Shown: positions 23,417 through 35,817, counted from the stretch's first letter. The stretch is 64,000 nucleotides of DNA from Closterium sp. Naga37s-1 (GCA_947471745.1 CANJKZ010000172.1:950501-1014500); one strand, 5' to 3'. Translations and numbers: made by a program. The notes: generated from the letters alone by a model not told the origin.

Positions 23417-26400
23417 ATGGCGTCGTCGCTAGGCGATGCGGATCTTTATGCGATCCTAGGGTTGAAGATTGAGGGCGATGCGGCTTTTCCTACCGGGGTT
23501 GAAATCAAGAAGGCTTATCGAAAGCGCGCACTTGAATTGCACCCTGACAAGCGACCAGGCGACAAAGCAGCAGGTACGAGGGGAATCTAAGCATCTAACT
23601 GTTGCGCGCAGCTTTGCCGAGTGCTTTTCGACTCTTTGTCAATCTAGAATAGTTTTTCGGCTCTAGCAGTATCATCAGGGCAAATGTGCCGTGCCTCTTT
23701 GGGCGACTCTTTATATTTCACCCGTCTTCCTCTGTTGCAACTCTTCCCTTCACTGTGCCTCGTCAAATCTCGCTCTAGCGCCCCTCGTCCCTTATGAAAC
23801 CGGTGCTTGAGTCGTTCCACATACCTCGGTTCGAATATGGAGGAGGTACCAAGCGGCGCTAGGGCCTTCGCAAAATGCTCTCTTTCACCGTGACCCCCCC
23901 CCGTACTCATCCATTTGCTGGCTCCATAATCGCAACAATCTCATTGATCCCCTCCTTCCCCACCCCCCCCTTCGCCCAAATCCGCCCGTCCATTCCTCAC
24001 GTCCTTTTCTGAAAAAAAAAGAACTGATTTTGGATCCTCAACTCAATTGGAATTTTCTCATTGTGCCCTCCTTCCTATTCTGCCGCCAATCTGCCCTTCA
24101 GCGTCAATTTAAACGGCCCCCCTCGTTTTCGGACCCCCCTCCCTTTCTTCCACCTCCCGAGCCCTCTTTTTCCGCACTGCTTCCAATCGCTGTTGAGCTG
24201 CTCCGTTCGCGGAGCTGTGACTTTCGTTTGCAAACTATGTGGTTACCTGGTTACGTTATCACACGACACACGTGCAATTGCAGTGCTGAACGAGCTAAAG
24301 ACGTGGTCAGCATGACTTCTATTCTCTCTTCCTCGTCACTCCCCTGCCTCTCCCTCCCTTGCACCCTTCCACTCCCTTCCAATCCCTTTCACTCCCCTCC
24401 ACTCCTCTCCACTCCCTTCCACCGCCACCCCCCTGCAGCGGCGGAGTTTGACGAGCTGCAGAAGGCGTACGAGGTGCTGTCAGACGAGCAGGCGCGCAAG
24501 GCATATGACGACCTGCGCATGGTGCGGCGCGAGCGCGAGCGCAAGCTGGGGTCGCAGAGCAGCAAGCGGCACACCCCTGCCACTCCCTTCCACTCCCTTC
24601 TCCCGATTCCATTCCCCTCTAACTCCCTTCCACTCCATTTCACTCAATTTCATTGCCTTTGACACCTCCCACCGCCCCCCCCTTCCCGCCCCCCCTCCCT
24701 CCCTCCCTCCCTCCCTCCCCCCCCACTGTCCCGCCTCCCCCCTCCCCCCCGCCCCCCCCTGCAGCGGCGGAGTTTGACGAGCTGCAGAAGGCGTACGAGG
24801 TGCTGTCAGACGAGCAGGCGCGCAAGGCATATGACGACCTGCGCATGGTGCGGCGCGAGCGCGAGCGCAAGCTGGGCCAGCAGAGCAGCAAGCGGCAGCG
24901 CATGGTGGCCGAACTGGCGGAGAGAGAGAAAATGGCGGAGCGGCAGCGCAGCGAGGAGGAAAGAGCGAAGCAGCGGCTAAAGTCGGAGATTGAGAGGATC
25001 AGGAAGGAAGCAGCGGATGCTGCTGCTGCTGCCGCTGCTGCTGCGCGCGCTGCGAGGGGTGGAGGGAGTGGAGGGAACGGGGCGGAGAATGGGGAGGGAG
25101 GAGCAGGGGTGGTTGGAGAGGAGATGGAGCGGACGCTCAAGGTGTCCTGGTTGAGAGGAGGGGTGGAGGATGGGGAGGGGGGGGCGGGAGGAGGAGGCGC
25201 AGGAGCAGGGGTGGCGGGAGAGGAGTATAGTGTGCAGCGGTTGTGGCGGGTTTTTGAGGAGTTTGGAAAGGTGGAGGATGTGGTGGTGAGGGATGCGGCG
25301 AAGGGCAAGGGTAAAGGGGGTAAGGCGGGCAAGGCGAGAAAGAAAGGCAGTGCTCTGGTGGTGATGGCAACTAAGGAAGCTGCGGTGAGTCAGAGAGGGA
25401 GGGGGGAAGGAAGGGAAGGAGGGCCTGACTGAAAGGGGTATGGGAAGAAGGGTGAGGGGATGGGAGGGGAGTTGGGAACGCCATGGGGGGCGTGTGAGGG
25501 TGGGATGGGAGTGAGCAAACAGGTCAAGCAGTGGGAATAAGTAGGAGTGAATGAGAAGTGGGAGTGAGCGGGCCGAGTGGGAGGGACTGGTTGTTAGCAT
25601 GAAAGTTAGTAAAGGTTTGTGAGTGATCTGGCCATAATCCCCACATCATATCCTTTTTGCGGCATTTCTTACCTTAACGTTGGCCTAAGCATGCTCACAG
25701 CTCACATGTGTGCATGTGACGAATGTTGGTTACATTGTCCACCTCCTTCCTCCCCTACCTCCCTCCTCCACCCCCCTCCCCTCCCTCTTTTCCTCTCTTC
25801 CCCCCTTCTCTTTTGGCCTAAACAGATAGCCGCCACCCGCTCTGTCTGCGGCGATTCCACAAACCCCCTTATAGTCACGCGAGCTGTGCCTGCACCTGCA
25901 GCGTCCACCATATGGGGCGCTGACACCCCCTTCAGTCCTTCCGCTACCACCGCTGCTGCAGCCACCTCAGCAGCAGCAGCAGCGGCAGATGCAGCAGCTG
26001 CAAGAGCCAGGGCTGGGACTCATGGTGCTGCTGGTGGCTTTGGCATGGGGGCAGCTGGCAGCAGTGCTGGTGTTGGGGCCAGTGCTGGTGCAGGCACGAG
26101 TGGAATGAGGGGAGATGGAGGGGCGAAGCCAGCAGGAGAAGCGAGTAGTAGAGCGGGTATGGGTGGCTTTCAAGCGAATGGAGCAAAAAATGGGGCAGCT
26201 GTAGGAGAAGGGGGAGGAGCAGGAGGTGGGGTGGGAGTTGGAGCTAGGCCGGCCATGGCAACAGCGGGTTCGTCGTATCGAGACTATGAGAGTGTAACTC
26301 TCATGCGCATGCGACAGGTGGGCAGAGGAAGGATGAGTGCATGGTAGCATGGGATATCGTCTGTGGTGCTAAGTGGTGCTTGCTTGTCATGTACCGGTAT

Positions 26401-26560
26401 GTGTTTGGCTGTTAGCAGTTCAACTTGATTCCCTTCAACATGGTCGTTGGTTTTAACCATCTGTATCGTTTGGTGTCATGATCTCTTGCAGGCAGCTGAG
26501 AGGGCACGCATAATCAAGGAGATGCAAGCTGCAGAAGAAGCAGGGACTGCTGATGAGTAA
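23417..26560 (+). CDS. DNAJC17: DnaJ homolog subfamily C member 17 (J domain plus RRM)
   Basis: Spliceosome-linked J protein. Four exons: 23417-23573, 24765-25384, 25826-26317, 26492-26560; phases fit and give 445 aa. The J domain spans exons 1-2 (DLYAILGLKI, IKKAYRKRALELHPDKRPGD with the HPD motif, FDELQKAYEVLSDEQARKAY). Then comes a charged coiled coil (MVAELAEREKMAERQRSEEE), an Ala/Gly spacer and an RRM (ERTLKVSW, YSVQRLWRVFEEFGKVEDVV, KKGSALVVMATKEAA). The third exon codes for an Ala/Gly-rich stretch and ends YRDYESVTLMRMRQ; the last ends ERARIIKEMQAAEEAG. This J-coil-RRM order defines the family. Intron 1 contains a duplicate of the 5' part of exon 2. Confidence 0.93.
24439..24571 (+). 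repeat. Duplicated 5' part of DNAJC17 exon 2
   Basis: 133 bp including the acceptor context CCCCTGCAG, matching 24765-24897 with 3 differences clustered near the end. Offset 326 bp. It has no donor. If spliced in, the frame would run through intron sequence to a stop near 24662, truncating the protein after the J domain. Confidence 0.92.
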
Positions 26561-28395
26561 CACTTATTTGCTAGGCAAACGGCTTGCCTCCTTTTTTGTT
26601 GTTGGAGATTATCTCCACAGCGCTATGTCCTCCCTGGCATTTTCAAAGACGAATCCAAGGGAGCAATGCAAGCACCTTTCACCTGAGAAATGTCGAACAA
26701 ATATTGATGGGGTTAAATAATTTGTTATTGGAAAAGTAGGGTGAACCATGCCAGAGTTAAAGCCAGGATCTCAAGTAGTTTGGCTGTTTTGCAGTTAGTG
26801 AATTGTGTTAGGCTGTGATTGGTTGACGAGGTAGAGTAGTTGACGAGAGCTGAAACGAGGGATGCGAAGCAAACAAAAATCGCAGTGAACTTCCGAACCA
26901 ACTAGGCACGGAAATCTGGTTGGGTTCCGAAGCTCATTTCCCAGCAATGTGTCTCACTTGCCGAAAAATCTCATGCACAGCAATTTGTTTTGCAATTGAG
27001 ATTCACGGGCAAATCGGGGATCAGTCGCACACTGAACCTCCAACCCAACCACTCGATTTCGCCTAAACAAACAGGGTGACTCGAGCTGCAAGTGTTTTGC
27101 AATTGAAGCCAATTTCTCTTACTTGAGATCCTGGCTTTAAGTCCTTATTCCAGTTTTGGGGAACGCCTTTGTCGCGTTCAAGAATTCCCTTCGGATTCTC
27201 CGTTCTGACGCCCTCGCTCGTAGAATCGTGACCGCCCTGTTTCTCCTTCCAGTTCGTGTATACCTGTGCACGAGTTGTGCATCTCTGGGTAGGACTAGCG
27301 CAACATCCGTGCATGTCTTCCTTGGGTATTTGATGGGTGTCCCCACCCCCTCTACATCCCTCCCATGTCACTCGCCCCGCCCTGAAAAAGCGGGTTTCGT
27401 AGGGCAGCGAGTGACTTGACTTTTGCCAGAGAAGGAAGGTGGAGGGGGGAAGTAGGTAGCTTCCGATGGGCCAAAACCCTCGAGGGTAAATGGCTGTTCT
27501 GTAGCCATTTCCCCTCGAACAGGTTCGGAGGGGAAATGGCTGGCTCGGCAACGTTTTGCGGGCTGACCGCCTTCCGAACCCAAAAAACGCAGTGGGGGAA
27601 GCTACCTATTTCCACTCGCCCCCCCACCGCCAGGCCCTACAGAACAGAGCCATTATTGATCGCCCCGCACTGGTGGAAAGTTTTGTGGATTTATTGGCGT
27701 TATCGTGTCCTGCGGCCCAGATTGAAAAGAACGATCGTCACAACGAGGAAAATTTTCCGCAAGGACGGTGTGTTGTTGCTGTGTTGTGTGATTCACGAAA
27801 CGCGGTGCGCCGATGCCAATGTGCTTTCCTGAAATGCAGTGAGCTCATCCCTCCACCAGCAACTCACCCCTCTAACCGCAATTATTGTAGTTCATTCATC
27901 GATTGACGAGACGACGTCGTCTCTCATCTCGTGAGCCCGAAACTGGGCGTGACGTCTCGAGAAGATACACAGCAAGAGTGAAGGGAGGTGATGGCTTATA
28001 CTGCACTCCGTCCATGGATTCAAATAATTTTTATTTATTGGCGAAGAGTCTTCTTCGTAGTTTTGCGACGCACAGCGTCTGCTGAATTCAAGCCTGCTGA
28101 AGTTTAGTCTTCCATTTTTTCACAAGAAGCAGCTCTACACACATTCCCAGAAGCAATAATCCGGAATATCTCTTTCCCTTTCAATCAAACAGCTTTGCAG
28201 CGATCCCGTCAACGTCCTTGCTTGTGCTCTCTGGCAGCGCCTGATTCAGACGGCAAGGCGACACCAACCGGGTCATCGGCTGTCTACACATTTCTGAATC
28301 CTGCACATTACACCGCTTGCAGCTGCGTTACGCCGAACTTCAGTCCCTTGAATCGTCTCGTCGTTGCCACATTTGTGGCGTAACGGCACGTCACC
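26561..28395. other. Intergenic region with inverted repeats
   Basis: No gene I can support. At 27450-27464 and 27597-27611 a 15-bp inverted pair (AAGTAGGTAGCTTCC, one mismatch) encloses a hairpin with arms CGAGGGTAAATGGCT and AGCCATTTCCCCTCG (about 27480-27520). A frame at 27556-27906 is open but has no recognisable domain. Confidence 0.5.
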
Positions 28396-28965
28396 ATGGA
28401 AGTATGGGGGATGTCTCCGCTAGCGCTGCTTCTTCTCGCCATCAACCTCCTCCCGTTCGTCGCCATCGTCGTCGCTTTCGTCCTCACGCTCATCTGGGCC
28501 TTCTGCGACGGAGACTCGTCGTGCGACGTCTACGCCGACCAATCAAGAAGCGGCGGAACGTTCGTCTGCCAAGCGGATCCCGAGAACGCTTCGCGCACCT
28601 CGTTCAAGTCATTTCTTCGCAATAATAAAAACCTCGCCGCATTCAGCGCCGTCGCTGCCGCTCGCGGTAGCAGTACCAACGGCGTCCCGTGCAACGTTGT
28701 GAATGTTTCTCCACGTGCCCTTCTTACGGCGCCGCTCTGCCCGTCGCCTGGAGACGAAGGACTGGATGCTCTCGGAGGGTGGTGCGGATTGTCGGGACGG
28801 AAAGACATCCCTGACCTTGTGCCTTCCCCTCCGGCTTACCGTTACTCGCCTCCCGTCTACGCACCGGGCGCGGCGTGGGACAGCGCTACTAAGGAAGTGG
28901 GGGAGAGGAACGGTGCTAGCGGCGGTTTCCTCGCAAGCGGCCGCTTCACTCAAGAGAAGCGGTAG
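28396..28965 (+). CDS. Hypothetical membrane-anchored protein (189 aa)
   Basis: Single-exon frame with a good start context (CACCATGG). The N-terminal hydrophobic segment, residues about 7-34 (SPLALLLLAINLLPFVAIVV), is a signal anchor. Next is a short Cys-containing stretch (CDGDSSCDVYADQS, VCQADPENAS), then Cys residues at PCNVVNV, LCPSPGDE and GWCGLSG, and a Pro/Tyr-rich tail (PSPPAYRYSPPVYAPG). Six Cys after the anchor suggest an oxidised luminal or extracellular domain. Family not recognised. Confidence 0.6.
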   Translation: MEVWGMSPLALLLLAINLLPFVAIVVAFVLTLIWAFCDGDSSCDVYADQSRSGGTFVCQADPENASRTSFKSFLRNNKNLAAFSAVAAARGSSTNGVPCNVVNVSPRALLTAPLCPSPGDEGLDALGGWCGLSGRKDIPDLVPSPPAYRYSPPVYAPGAAWDSATKEVGERNGASGGFLASGRFTQEKR

Positions 28966-30833
28966 TGGCAGAGCGCGGATAAATAATGAGCGCGCAGCGA
29001 CCAGCGCGTCTCGAGTGCATGTGGGAGCGTGCATCGTGGAGTATGATCCGTAGGGAACCGAGTTGTGCGAATGGAAGAGGAGTGAGGCATCGCGGCAGGG
29101 AAGGGGGGAGGGTTTCAATAAAGGGGAGGTTCGTGTTGGTATGCCGTCAGAGGGGTTCGGTAAGTCGTCGTAAGGTGGTGGAGAGAAAAGGTAGCGGAGA
29201 TTAGTGGACACCGGAGGGGGAGTTGTACCCCGCGTAAAGATACTGGAGGCTAGGGTGGTGGTAGTGGTGGTGGTGTTGTTGGCGGAATGCGCGATGGTGT
29301 TGGGGAGGATGCAGAGGTGGGTGAACGGGGAAACGGCATGGTGAACGTTATCCAATGGTCTGTCGCAGCGCAAACGGATGATGCATGATGGCATGGATGA
29401 TGGTGATCAAGGGAACAGTCGGAACCATGACGGGGTGATGAGACGTGTGATGGAGGAGCGAGACAGAGCGGGAGGAAAGGAAAGAGCTTTACACGGAGCA
29501 ACTGACGGCGCGATTGACGGTAAGCGGAAGCTAGGGGTAGGTTGCTGATGTCTCGTGGGAAAGAGCAGAAACTGCTCGAATAAAGAAAGTACTTGAGTTG
29601 TTGCGGTTCTGTGTTGATTCTTGTTCCAAGTTGTGTTGTTCTCGATACTAATTTGGCAAGGAAGATGGATTTCTCAAAGTCCTTCGAACGTGGTTCGTTC
29701 AGGGTGAAACAATCATGAAACGAAAGGCGTCACAATACTGGGTCTCGTTTCAGATGCAATGCTGGGTTTGTTCAAATGAAATGCGTGGGCACTGGGGAAA
29801 CACATGACCAAGTCATGTTGTGTTTCATGAAACAAACGTCCTGTGCATCCTTTTTAGGCTCGACGCTACCTGTACGCCGGGACAAATCAGAATGGAACAC
29901 AGATCTCCGCCATTCGCGGTCATTTCCATCCCACAGCAGCCAGTAATCGTCCCTCCTTGTCGTCAGCTAGTGTTACCGCAGTTCGCCCAATCGCCCAAAT
30001 TCGCAAGCGTACCCCCCCATCAGAATCTCTCCTGCCTGTGCATGCATGGGCCCTGGTGCGCCTGCCTGGGCTTGCCTTGCCTTGCATTGCGTTGCCGTGT
30101 GCGTGCGGTGAAGTAAAAGCTCGCTGCGGTCAATTGATTCGTCTGCCATCTCCTTTTAGCTTCGGACAACACAACCGCCGTGCTTTCCCGCGCTCGTGGT
30201 TCGCGTCCGAGTGTCTCGACTTGAGCGATAGTTGCGGACGGACGATACTTCCACCCATTCCGCTCTATGACGGAGCAGTTTCGTTTGTCTCGACAAGGCA
30301 AAGCATACTAGCGACCTCATCCGTCGTGATCTCGTTTTCGTAGCTACCGATTATCGCGACGGTATTTTTGTGTGTGTTTTGCTGCGAACTAAGTGCGTCG
30401 TCTTGTTATTCCCCAGCTCGTTCAACCACACCGTTTACTCGCAAAGTCCAAATTAGGAATCGCAATCGGCGATTGACTTCCTTGCGAAACAGCGTGCGCT
30501 TCGGGCTTGTTTTCTTCTGTTTCACCCCGCGGGCCCTCTCCCTCCATCTCACCTTGGATTTGCTTCGACGCTAACGGATTCCGTTATCTTTATTCTCCTC
30601 CCTCCGTCCACGTTCGATCCACTTCTCCATTCCGTGCCCTTTACACGGAACGTCCTTACTAGCTGAGGCAACTTATCGCAGACTCGCGTAGCAACGTGCA
30701 CTTCTAACAGCGTTCAGAGTACTAACTAGTATCGCAGACACGTTCCGTCTTACTGCGCACCCCATCGCCTGCGCATATTCGCGCCTCATTACATTTGTCC
30801 TTTTCTCTGTCACTCGCGCCGCATATTTGCGAG
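28966..30833. other. Intergenic region
   Basis: The 3' flank of the 28396 gene and upstream region of YKT6. AATAAAG at about 29579 is a possible polyadenylation signal. No gene seen. Confidence 0.5.
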
Positions 30834-33311
30834 ATGAAGGTGACGGGGATTCTTCTGTTTAGGGTTCCGCGAATGGCGGGCAGCCAGCCGATCCTATTGG
30901 GCAGCGCCATGGACGTATCGCACTTCTCCTTTTTCGAGCGATCCACGGCGAAGGAGTTCATTCTCTTCGCCTGTCGCACGATTTCGCGCAGCGCGCCGTA
31001 CAACCAGAGACAGACGGTTAAGGAACGAGGTACAAACGGGATGGATTTTAACGCGTCTGATTAGCTTACCGCACTCGTATCGGCGTCATTGCTAGTACCA
31101 GCGTTACTGGCGTTACCGGCGTTACCGTTCCTTCCTTCCCGTCCTCTTCTTCTCCTCCCATCCCTTGCCGTCGTTCCTCCGCGTCTCTTCCCAGTCGTTA
31201 TCGTCACACCCTCTTTCCTATGCCCACTCCCAGAGTACGTGGTGGTGTACGAGCCGGCTGGTGGTGCGCGCTGATAACGCGTACTTCACAACAGCCTCCC
31301 TGTTTCTCGTTTTCCCCTCTTCCTCCCTTCTCCCCCCCCCGCCCTTTTCCCTTTCCCCCACCCCCTTCTTCTCCCCCACTTAGCCCCCCTCTTATCATCG
31401 CCTGTTATCCCTCAGCTCCTGCACTACACGTGGTGAATCAGAAGAAGATGGTGGTGCTGCCGGTAATGCATCAGTCATACCTCACATGCGCCGATCCCTG
31501 TCGCTCCCGCTACCCTCTCCTTTCCGTTCCCATCCTCCCATCCTACATCCTCCCCCATTCCTCCCTCGGTGCAGAGTACGTGGTGCACGTGGTGGATCAG
31601 ACTGGCCGGGTTGCTGCTCTAGCGGAGCTTCCTCTCGGCCGGGTTACTGTCCCTCATTAGGATTGTCGTCCCTCCCTTGCTCCAACTCTCCTACAACCCC
31701 TCCTCTCCCATCCTTCCCCCATCCTCCCATCCTTCCCCCATCCTCCCATCCTTCCCCCATCCTCTCATCCTCCCATCCTCCCATCCTTTCCCCATCCTCC
31801 CATCCTCCCATCCTCCCATCCTCCCATCCTCCAATCCTCCCATCCTCCCATCCTCCCATCCTCCCATCCTTCTCCCGTTCTCCCATCCTCCCATCCTTCC
31901 CCCATCCTCCCGTCCTCCCATCCTCCCGTCCTCCCATCCTCCCATCCTCCCATCATCCCATCCTTCCATCCTCCCGTGTACACCCATCCTCCCCTAATGT
32001 GTCCCCGCTGAGCAGAGTACGTGGTGTATGTGCTGAACCAGAGCGAGCTGCTGGTGCTCGTGGTGACAGAGCTCCTGGACCCCACTGCTTGTCCTCCCAT
32101 CCTCCCATCCCGCCATCCTCCCCCATCTCCTCCCGCTGTGCAGAGTATGTGGTGTATGTGCTGAACCAGAGCGGGCTCGTGGTGGCAGAACAGGCGCGGC
32201 TCACTGCTAAGCATCCCTCTTGCTCAAACAACCCTCTCTTCTCCCATCCTCCCCCAACCCCCCGGTGCAGAGTACGTGGTATACGTGGTGAACCAGAGCG
32301 GGCTCGTGGTGCTTGTGGTACGGGTTGGTTGCCAGTGCTCATGGTTAGGTGCTTGTCCTCTCTTCCCCTCCCCATCCTCCCCGGTGCAGAGTACGTGGTG
32401 TACGTGGTGAACCAGAGCGGGCTCGTGGTGCTCGTGGTGGCGGACGAGGCGTACCCGCGAGGCAGCGGCTTCGCTGTGTGCAAGAAGGTGGGCAAGGAGG
32501 GGGAAAGGGAGGGGGATAGGGAGGGGAGGGGGAGGTAAGGGGGAGGGAAGAGGGGTAGGGGGAACTTGAGAAGGAGTTGAGCGGGAGGAGGAAAGGGGAG
32601 GACTGGTGGAGGGAAAGGGAGGGAAATGGGCAGGGAAGGGGAGAGCGTGAGTGTGTGGAAGTGGAGGGATGAAGTGGAGGGAAGCAAGGGAGAGAGAGAG
32701 CGGTGGGGAGGGTGGGGGATGAGAGGGAAGAGGTAGGTGATTGCACAAGTGCAAATCAGGTTTGGTTGTGAGATATAATATGGAGCAGATGTGTTAGTGC
32801 ACTTCGTGCCATGTCAGGATTTCATGCCATGTCAGCATCGCATTCCATGTCAGCATCGCATGTCGTGTCAACTCCTCATCTCGTGTTGTCATTTGAGCCG
32901 CACGGCACACGCCTGGGTGTCAGCTCGAATCGCTATAGGTTGCAAGTGTGTGCTAGAACAGGCTTTTGGGGTTACACCTTGCTAGTAAAATAGCATTCAG
33001 AAGCTTAACTCATATGTATGGTTCCCAACTCAACCGACCCGATCCACTCGGAATTCTTCCAGTTTGGATGGATCCTCCTTCTGTGTTGTCCATTTTCTCC
33101 CGATCCCTTCCAGCCCTTCTTGATGTTTTGCATAAGGCCGTGGACAGGTGTACATTTATACTATGAGGCTCAACATGTTTGATTTGTGCTGTGTGTGTGC
33201 TGTCGTATGGTGGGGAGTGTGGGGCCTGTGGTGCTTGTCTCATGTGCCTGCATGCGAATGTGTGATGTGACGGCGTGTTTGTGCACACGTGCGTGCGTGC
33301 ACGTGCATGCA

Positions 33312-33350
<39 letters not shown>

Positions 33351-33912
33351 ATGCACATGCACATGCATGCATGCGAATGTGTGATGTGACGGCATGCGTG
33401 CACATGCGCTTGTGCCTGTGCATGTGCGGTGTCTGTGAGTAATCATCACATCAGGTGGCAGAGGAGTACATGGGAGCGGAGGGCGACGCGTGGATGAGCA
33501 TACAGCAGGACTACAAGAAGTCTGTGCCGCTGCTTGACAAGCTGCTCGTGCAGGCGCAGGTGGGTGGGTGGACACTTGTGTGGGTGGGTTTGTGCGTGTA
33601 TATGCCCATTTGTGCTCACAGTTGGATGAGCGTGCAGCAGGACTACAAGAAGTCAGTGCCGCTGCTTGATAAGCTGCTCGTGCAGGCGCAGGTGCGTGGG
33701 TGAATGGGTGGGTGGGTTTGTGTGTGTATATGTCCAACTCTGCACACAGCACAGGTGGATGAGCATACAGCAGGACAACAAGAAGTCTGTGCCGCTGCTT
33801 GACAAGCTGCTCGTGCAGGCCCAGGTGGGTGGGTGGGTGTGTGTGTGTGGGTGTGTGTGTGCGCGCGCGTGTGCGTGTGTGTGGGGGGAAAAGGGGGGGA
33901 GGGGGGGCGGCG

Positions 33913-33956
<44 letters not shown>

Positions 33957-35817
33957 TCGTTCTTGCATGCATACATCTGTGTTGGAGTGAGTGGGAGAGG
34001 GAGTGAGGCAGTGAGGGGGAGAGAGATATTTTTTTGCCTTGCCCTGGGTTTGTATGTGTGTATATGCTAGGCCTCTTTCTCTTACACCTCCCTTCCTCCC
34101 TGTTAGGCCTCTTCGTCCCACTCCCTTCCTCTCTGCTTCTCTCTTAGCCTATCCCGCTCCCTTTTTCTCACTTCCTCTTCTTCCAACCCTGCTCCTCTCC
34201 ATCCAATCACCACCACCACCCCACCTCAACCAACTTCCACCTCCACCCCACCTTATTGCCACCCATCTTATCTCCTCCCCCCCCCCCTCTCCCTTCTTCG
34301 AATCGCTCCTCTCTCCCTTTTTTCCCTCTCCCTCCCACCTACTGTGCTGCTGATCCCATCCCAGGACCCAGCGAAGGTGGATAGGATTGCCAAGGTGCAG
34401 AACGAAATCGACGAGAGCAAGGTGATTCGTGAGTCGACTCAAAAGTCACCCCTTTTCGCCACCCCCTCCTGTGCGGCTTATCCCACCCCAGGACCCAGCG
34501 AACGTGGATAGGATCGCCAAGGTGCAGAACGAGTGTGAAGCCAAGCCACTAAGGTGGCTTCTGATTTGACCCAAAAGTCCCCCCTTTCCCCTGCCCTCCC
34601 TGCTCGTCTCCCCCACCCAGGACCCAGCGAACGTGGATAAGATTGCCAAGGTGCAGAGCGAAATTGACGAGACCAAGAGAGCTGTGGTGAGTGCAGTGCC
34701 GGGCAGCGGGGGGGGGGCAGGAAGTTGAGTGAGGTAGTGGTGAGGGGGACGTACAGGTGCTGAGCAATGTTGAGCGAGCAAGGGGAGATGCAAGGGGGAA
34801 GAGGTGAGGGAAGGTGTGAGGGGAGGGTAGGGTGGCACACAGGCGCCTAGAAGGTGCTGAGGAGGATAGATTGGGTGTTTGCAGCAAGCTGACTGTTGCA
34901 GGCACTGACATCGCTGTAGTTGCGAGTGCTGCTTCTCATTCCTGTGTCACAACCATCGTACCAAGCGTCAACCTCTTCCATCCCTTGCTTTTCCGTATGG
35001 GTGTGTTTGTATGCATGTGTGCATGTGTGCACGTGTGCACGTGTACATGTGTGCATGCGTCAATGCGTGCATGTGTGCATGTTAACAGGAAACAACGATT
35101 CACAAGATGCTCAACAGAGGGGAGACACTGGAGAACCTTGCATCCATGAGCAACGACCTCAGTGTGCAATCCAAGGTACCACCACACCACCACTGCTCCA
35201 TTGCACTCTGCTCATTGCACTCTGCAAATTCAAGAACCTCAGAGCTCTCCCTGTCTCCATCCTTGTCTGTCTCTATTTTTTTTCTTAGAAACGACAGCTC
35301 CCTTCAAAGCAGCACAGCTGTCGTTAAAGTGCTGCTGTCACCTGTCATTCCCTTGTCACGTGCGTGCGAGTAGCTACCATTCATGCAGACTCAAGGCCTT
35401 CTCTCCGCTATCTGTGCTTTCTGCCCCCTCTCATCTCTGTTCCTTCTCTTTCCTCCTCTCGCTCCCCTATCTCCTCTCTATGCGCCCTGTGCCCTCTCTC
35501 GCTCCCTCTCTCTCCTCTCTCCGGTTTCTGCCCTCTCTGCCTTCTCTCCCGTCTCTGCCACCTCTGCCCTCTCTCCTCTCTCTGCCCTCTTTCCCTCTCT
35601 CCCTTCTCTCGTCTCTCTCGTCACCGTTTCCTTTCTCCCCTGTCTCTCTGCCCTCTCCTCTCCTTTCCTCTCCCCTCTCATTTTCTCTCCCTTTTTCTCC
35701 TTAACTTCGCCTTTATTAATTTGTCCCTCACCACTCCCCACACCTCACGTTTCATCTGTGCTCCAGATGTTTGTGAAGCAAGCCAAGGACATCAACAAGT
35801 GCTGCACCATCTTGTAA
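30834..35817 (+). CDS. YKT6: R-SNARE YKT6 (longin-domain v-SNARE)
   Basis: Membrane-fusion SNARE without a membrane segment, attached by lipids at its C-terminal cysteines. Six exons: 30834-31029, 32390-32487, 33455-33559, 34621-34686, 35089-35175, 35767-35817. Phases fit, giving 200 aa, close to plant YKT6. The longin domain starts [14 protein letters not shown] and contains [20 protein letters not shown] and [20 protein letters not shown]. The SNARE helix reads [18 protein letters not shown], then [17 protein letters not shown] with the zero-layer Arg in NRGE. The end [15 protein letters not shown] has the CC plus CAAX-type signal. Introns 1, 3 and 4 hold many partial exon duplicates, so exon choice for exons 2 and 4 rests on completeness and phase. 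Confidence 0.95.
31234..32330 (+). repeat. Six partial duplicates of YKT6 exon 2 in intron 1
   Basis: Each begins with an acceptor-like CAG and then GTACGTGGTG or close relatives: from about 31234, 31426, 31575, 32016, 32144 and 32271. They cover the first 40-75 bp of exon 2 ([14 protein letters not shown] region) and lack the rest and the donor. Similarity rises toward the true exon at 32390. Confidence 0.88.
31690..31980 (+). repeat. CCCATCCTC-type tandem repeat in YKT6 intron 1
   Basis: About 35 imperfect copies of an 8-bp pyrimidine unit (CCCATCCT), interspersed with CCCATCCTTCCC variants. It lies between exon-2 duplicates and yields spurious frames on both strands. Confidence 0.93.
33624..33824 (+). 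repeat. Two partial duplicates of YKT6 exon 3
   Basis: 33624-33691 and 33756-33824 repeat the 3' two thirds of exon 3 ([20 protein letters not shown]) together with its GT donor. They lack the [12 protein letters not shown] start and a good acceptor. Offsets are about 132 bp. Confidence 0.9.
33915..33950 (+). repeat. GT microsatellite
   Basis: About 18 GT dinucleotides in YKT6 intron 3. Confidence 0.97.
34365..34532 (+). repeat. Two partial duplicates of YKT6 exon 4
   Basis: 34365-34421 ([19 protein letters not shown]) and 34492-34532 ([14 protein letters not shown]) precede the full exon at 34621. Spacing is 127 and 129 bp. The first has a weak GTGATT donor in the right phase, so an alternative or extra exon of 19 codons is conceivable. 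A GAGTCGACTC palindrome at 34431 separates copies 1 and 2. Confidence 0.9.
34431..34440. other. Junction palindrome, copy 1
   Basis: GAGTCGACTC followed by AAAAGTCACC, lying between the first two copies of the YKT6 exon-4 duplication. See also 40045, 45597 and 47537. Confidence 0.85.

Noticed and set aside
33255-33420. Conserved ORFs with alternating Cys/Val or His/Arg
   Set aside because: They derive from TGTGCC and GTGT-rich intronic repeats of YKT6.
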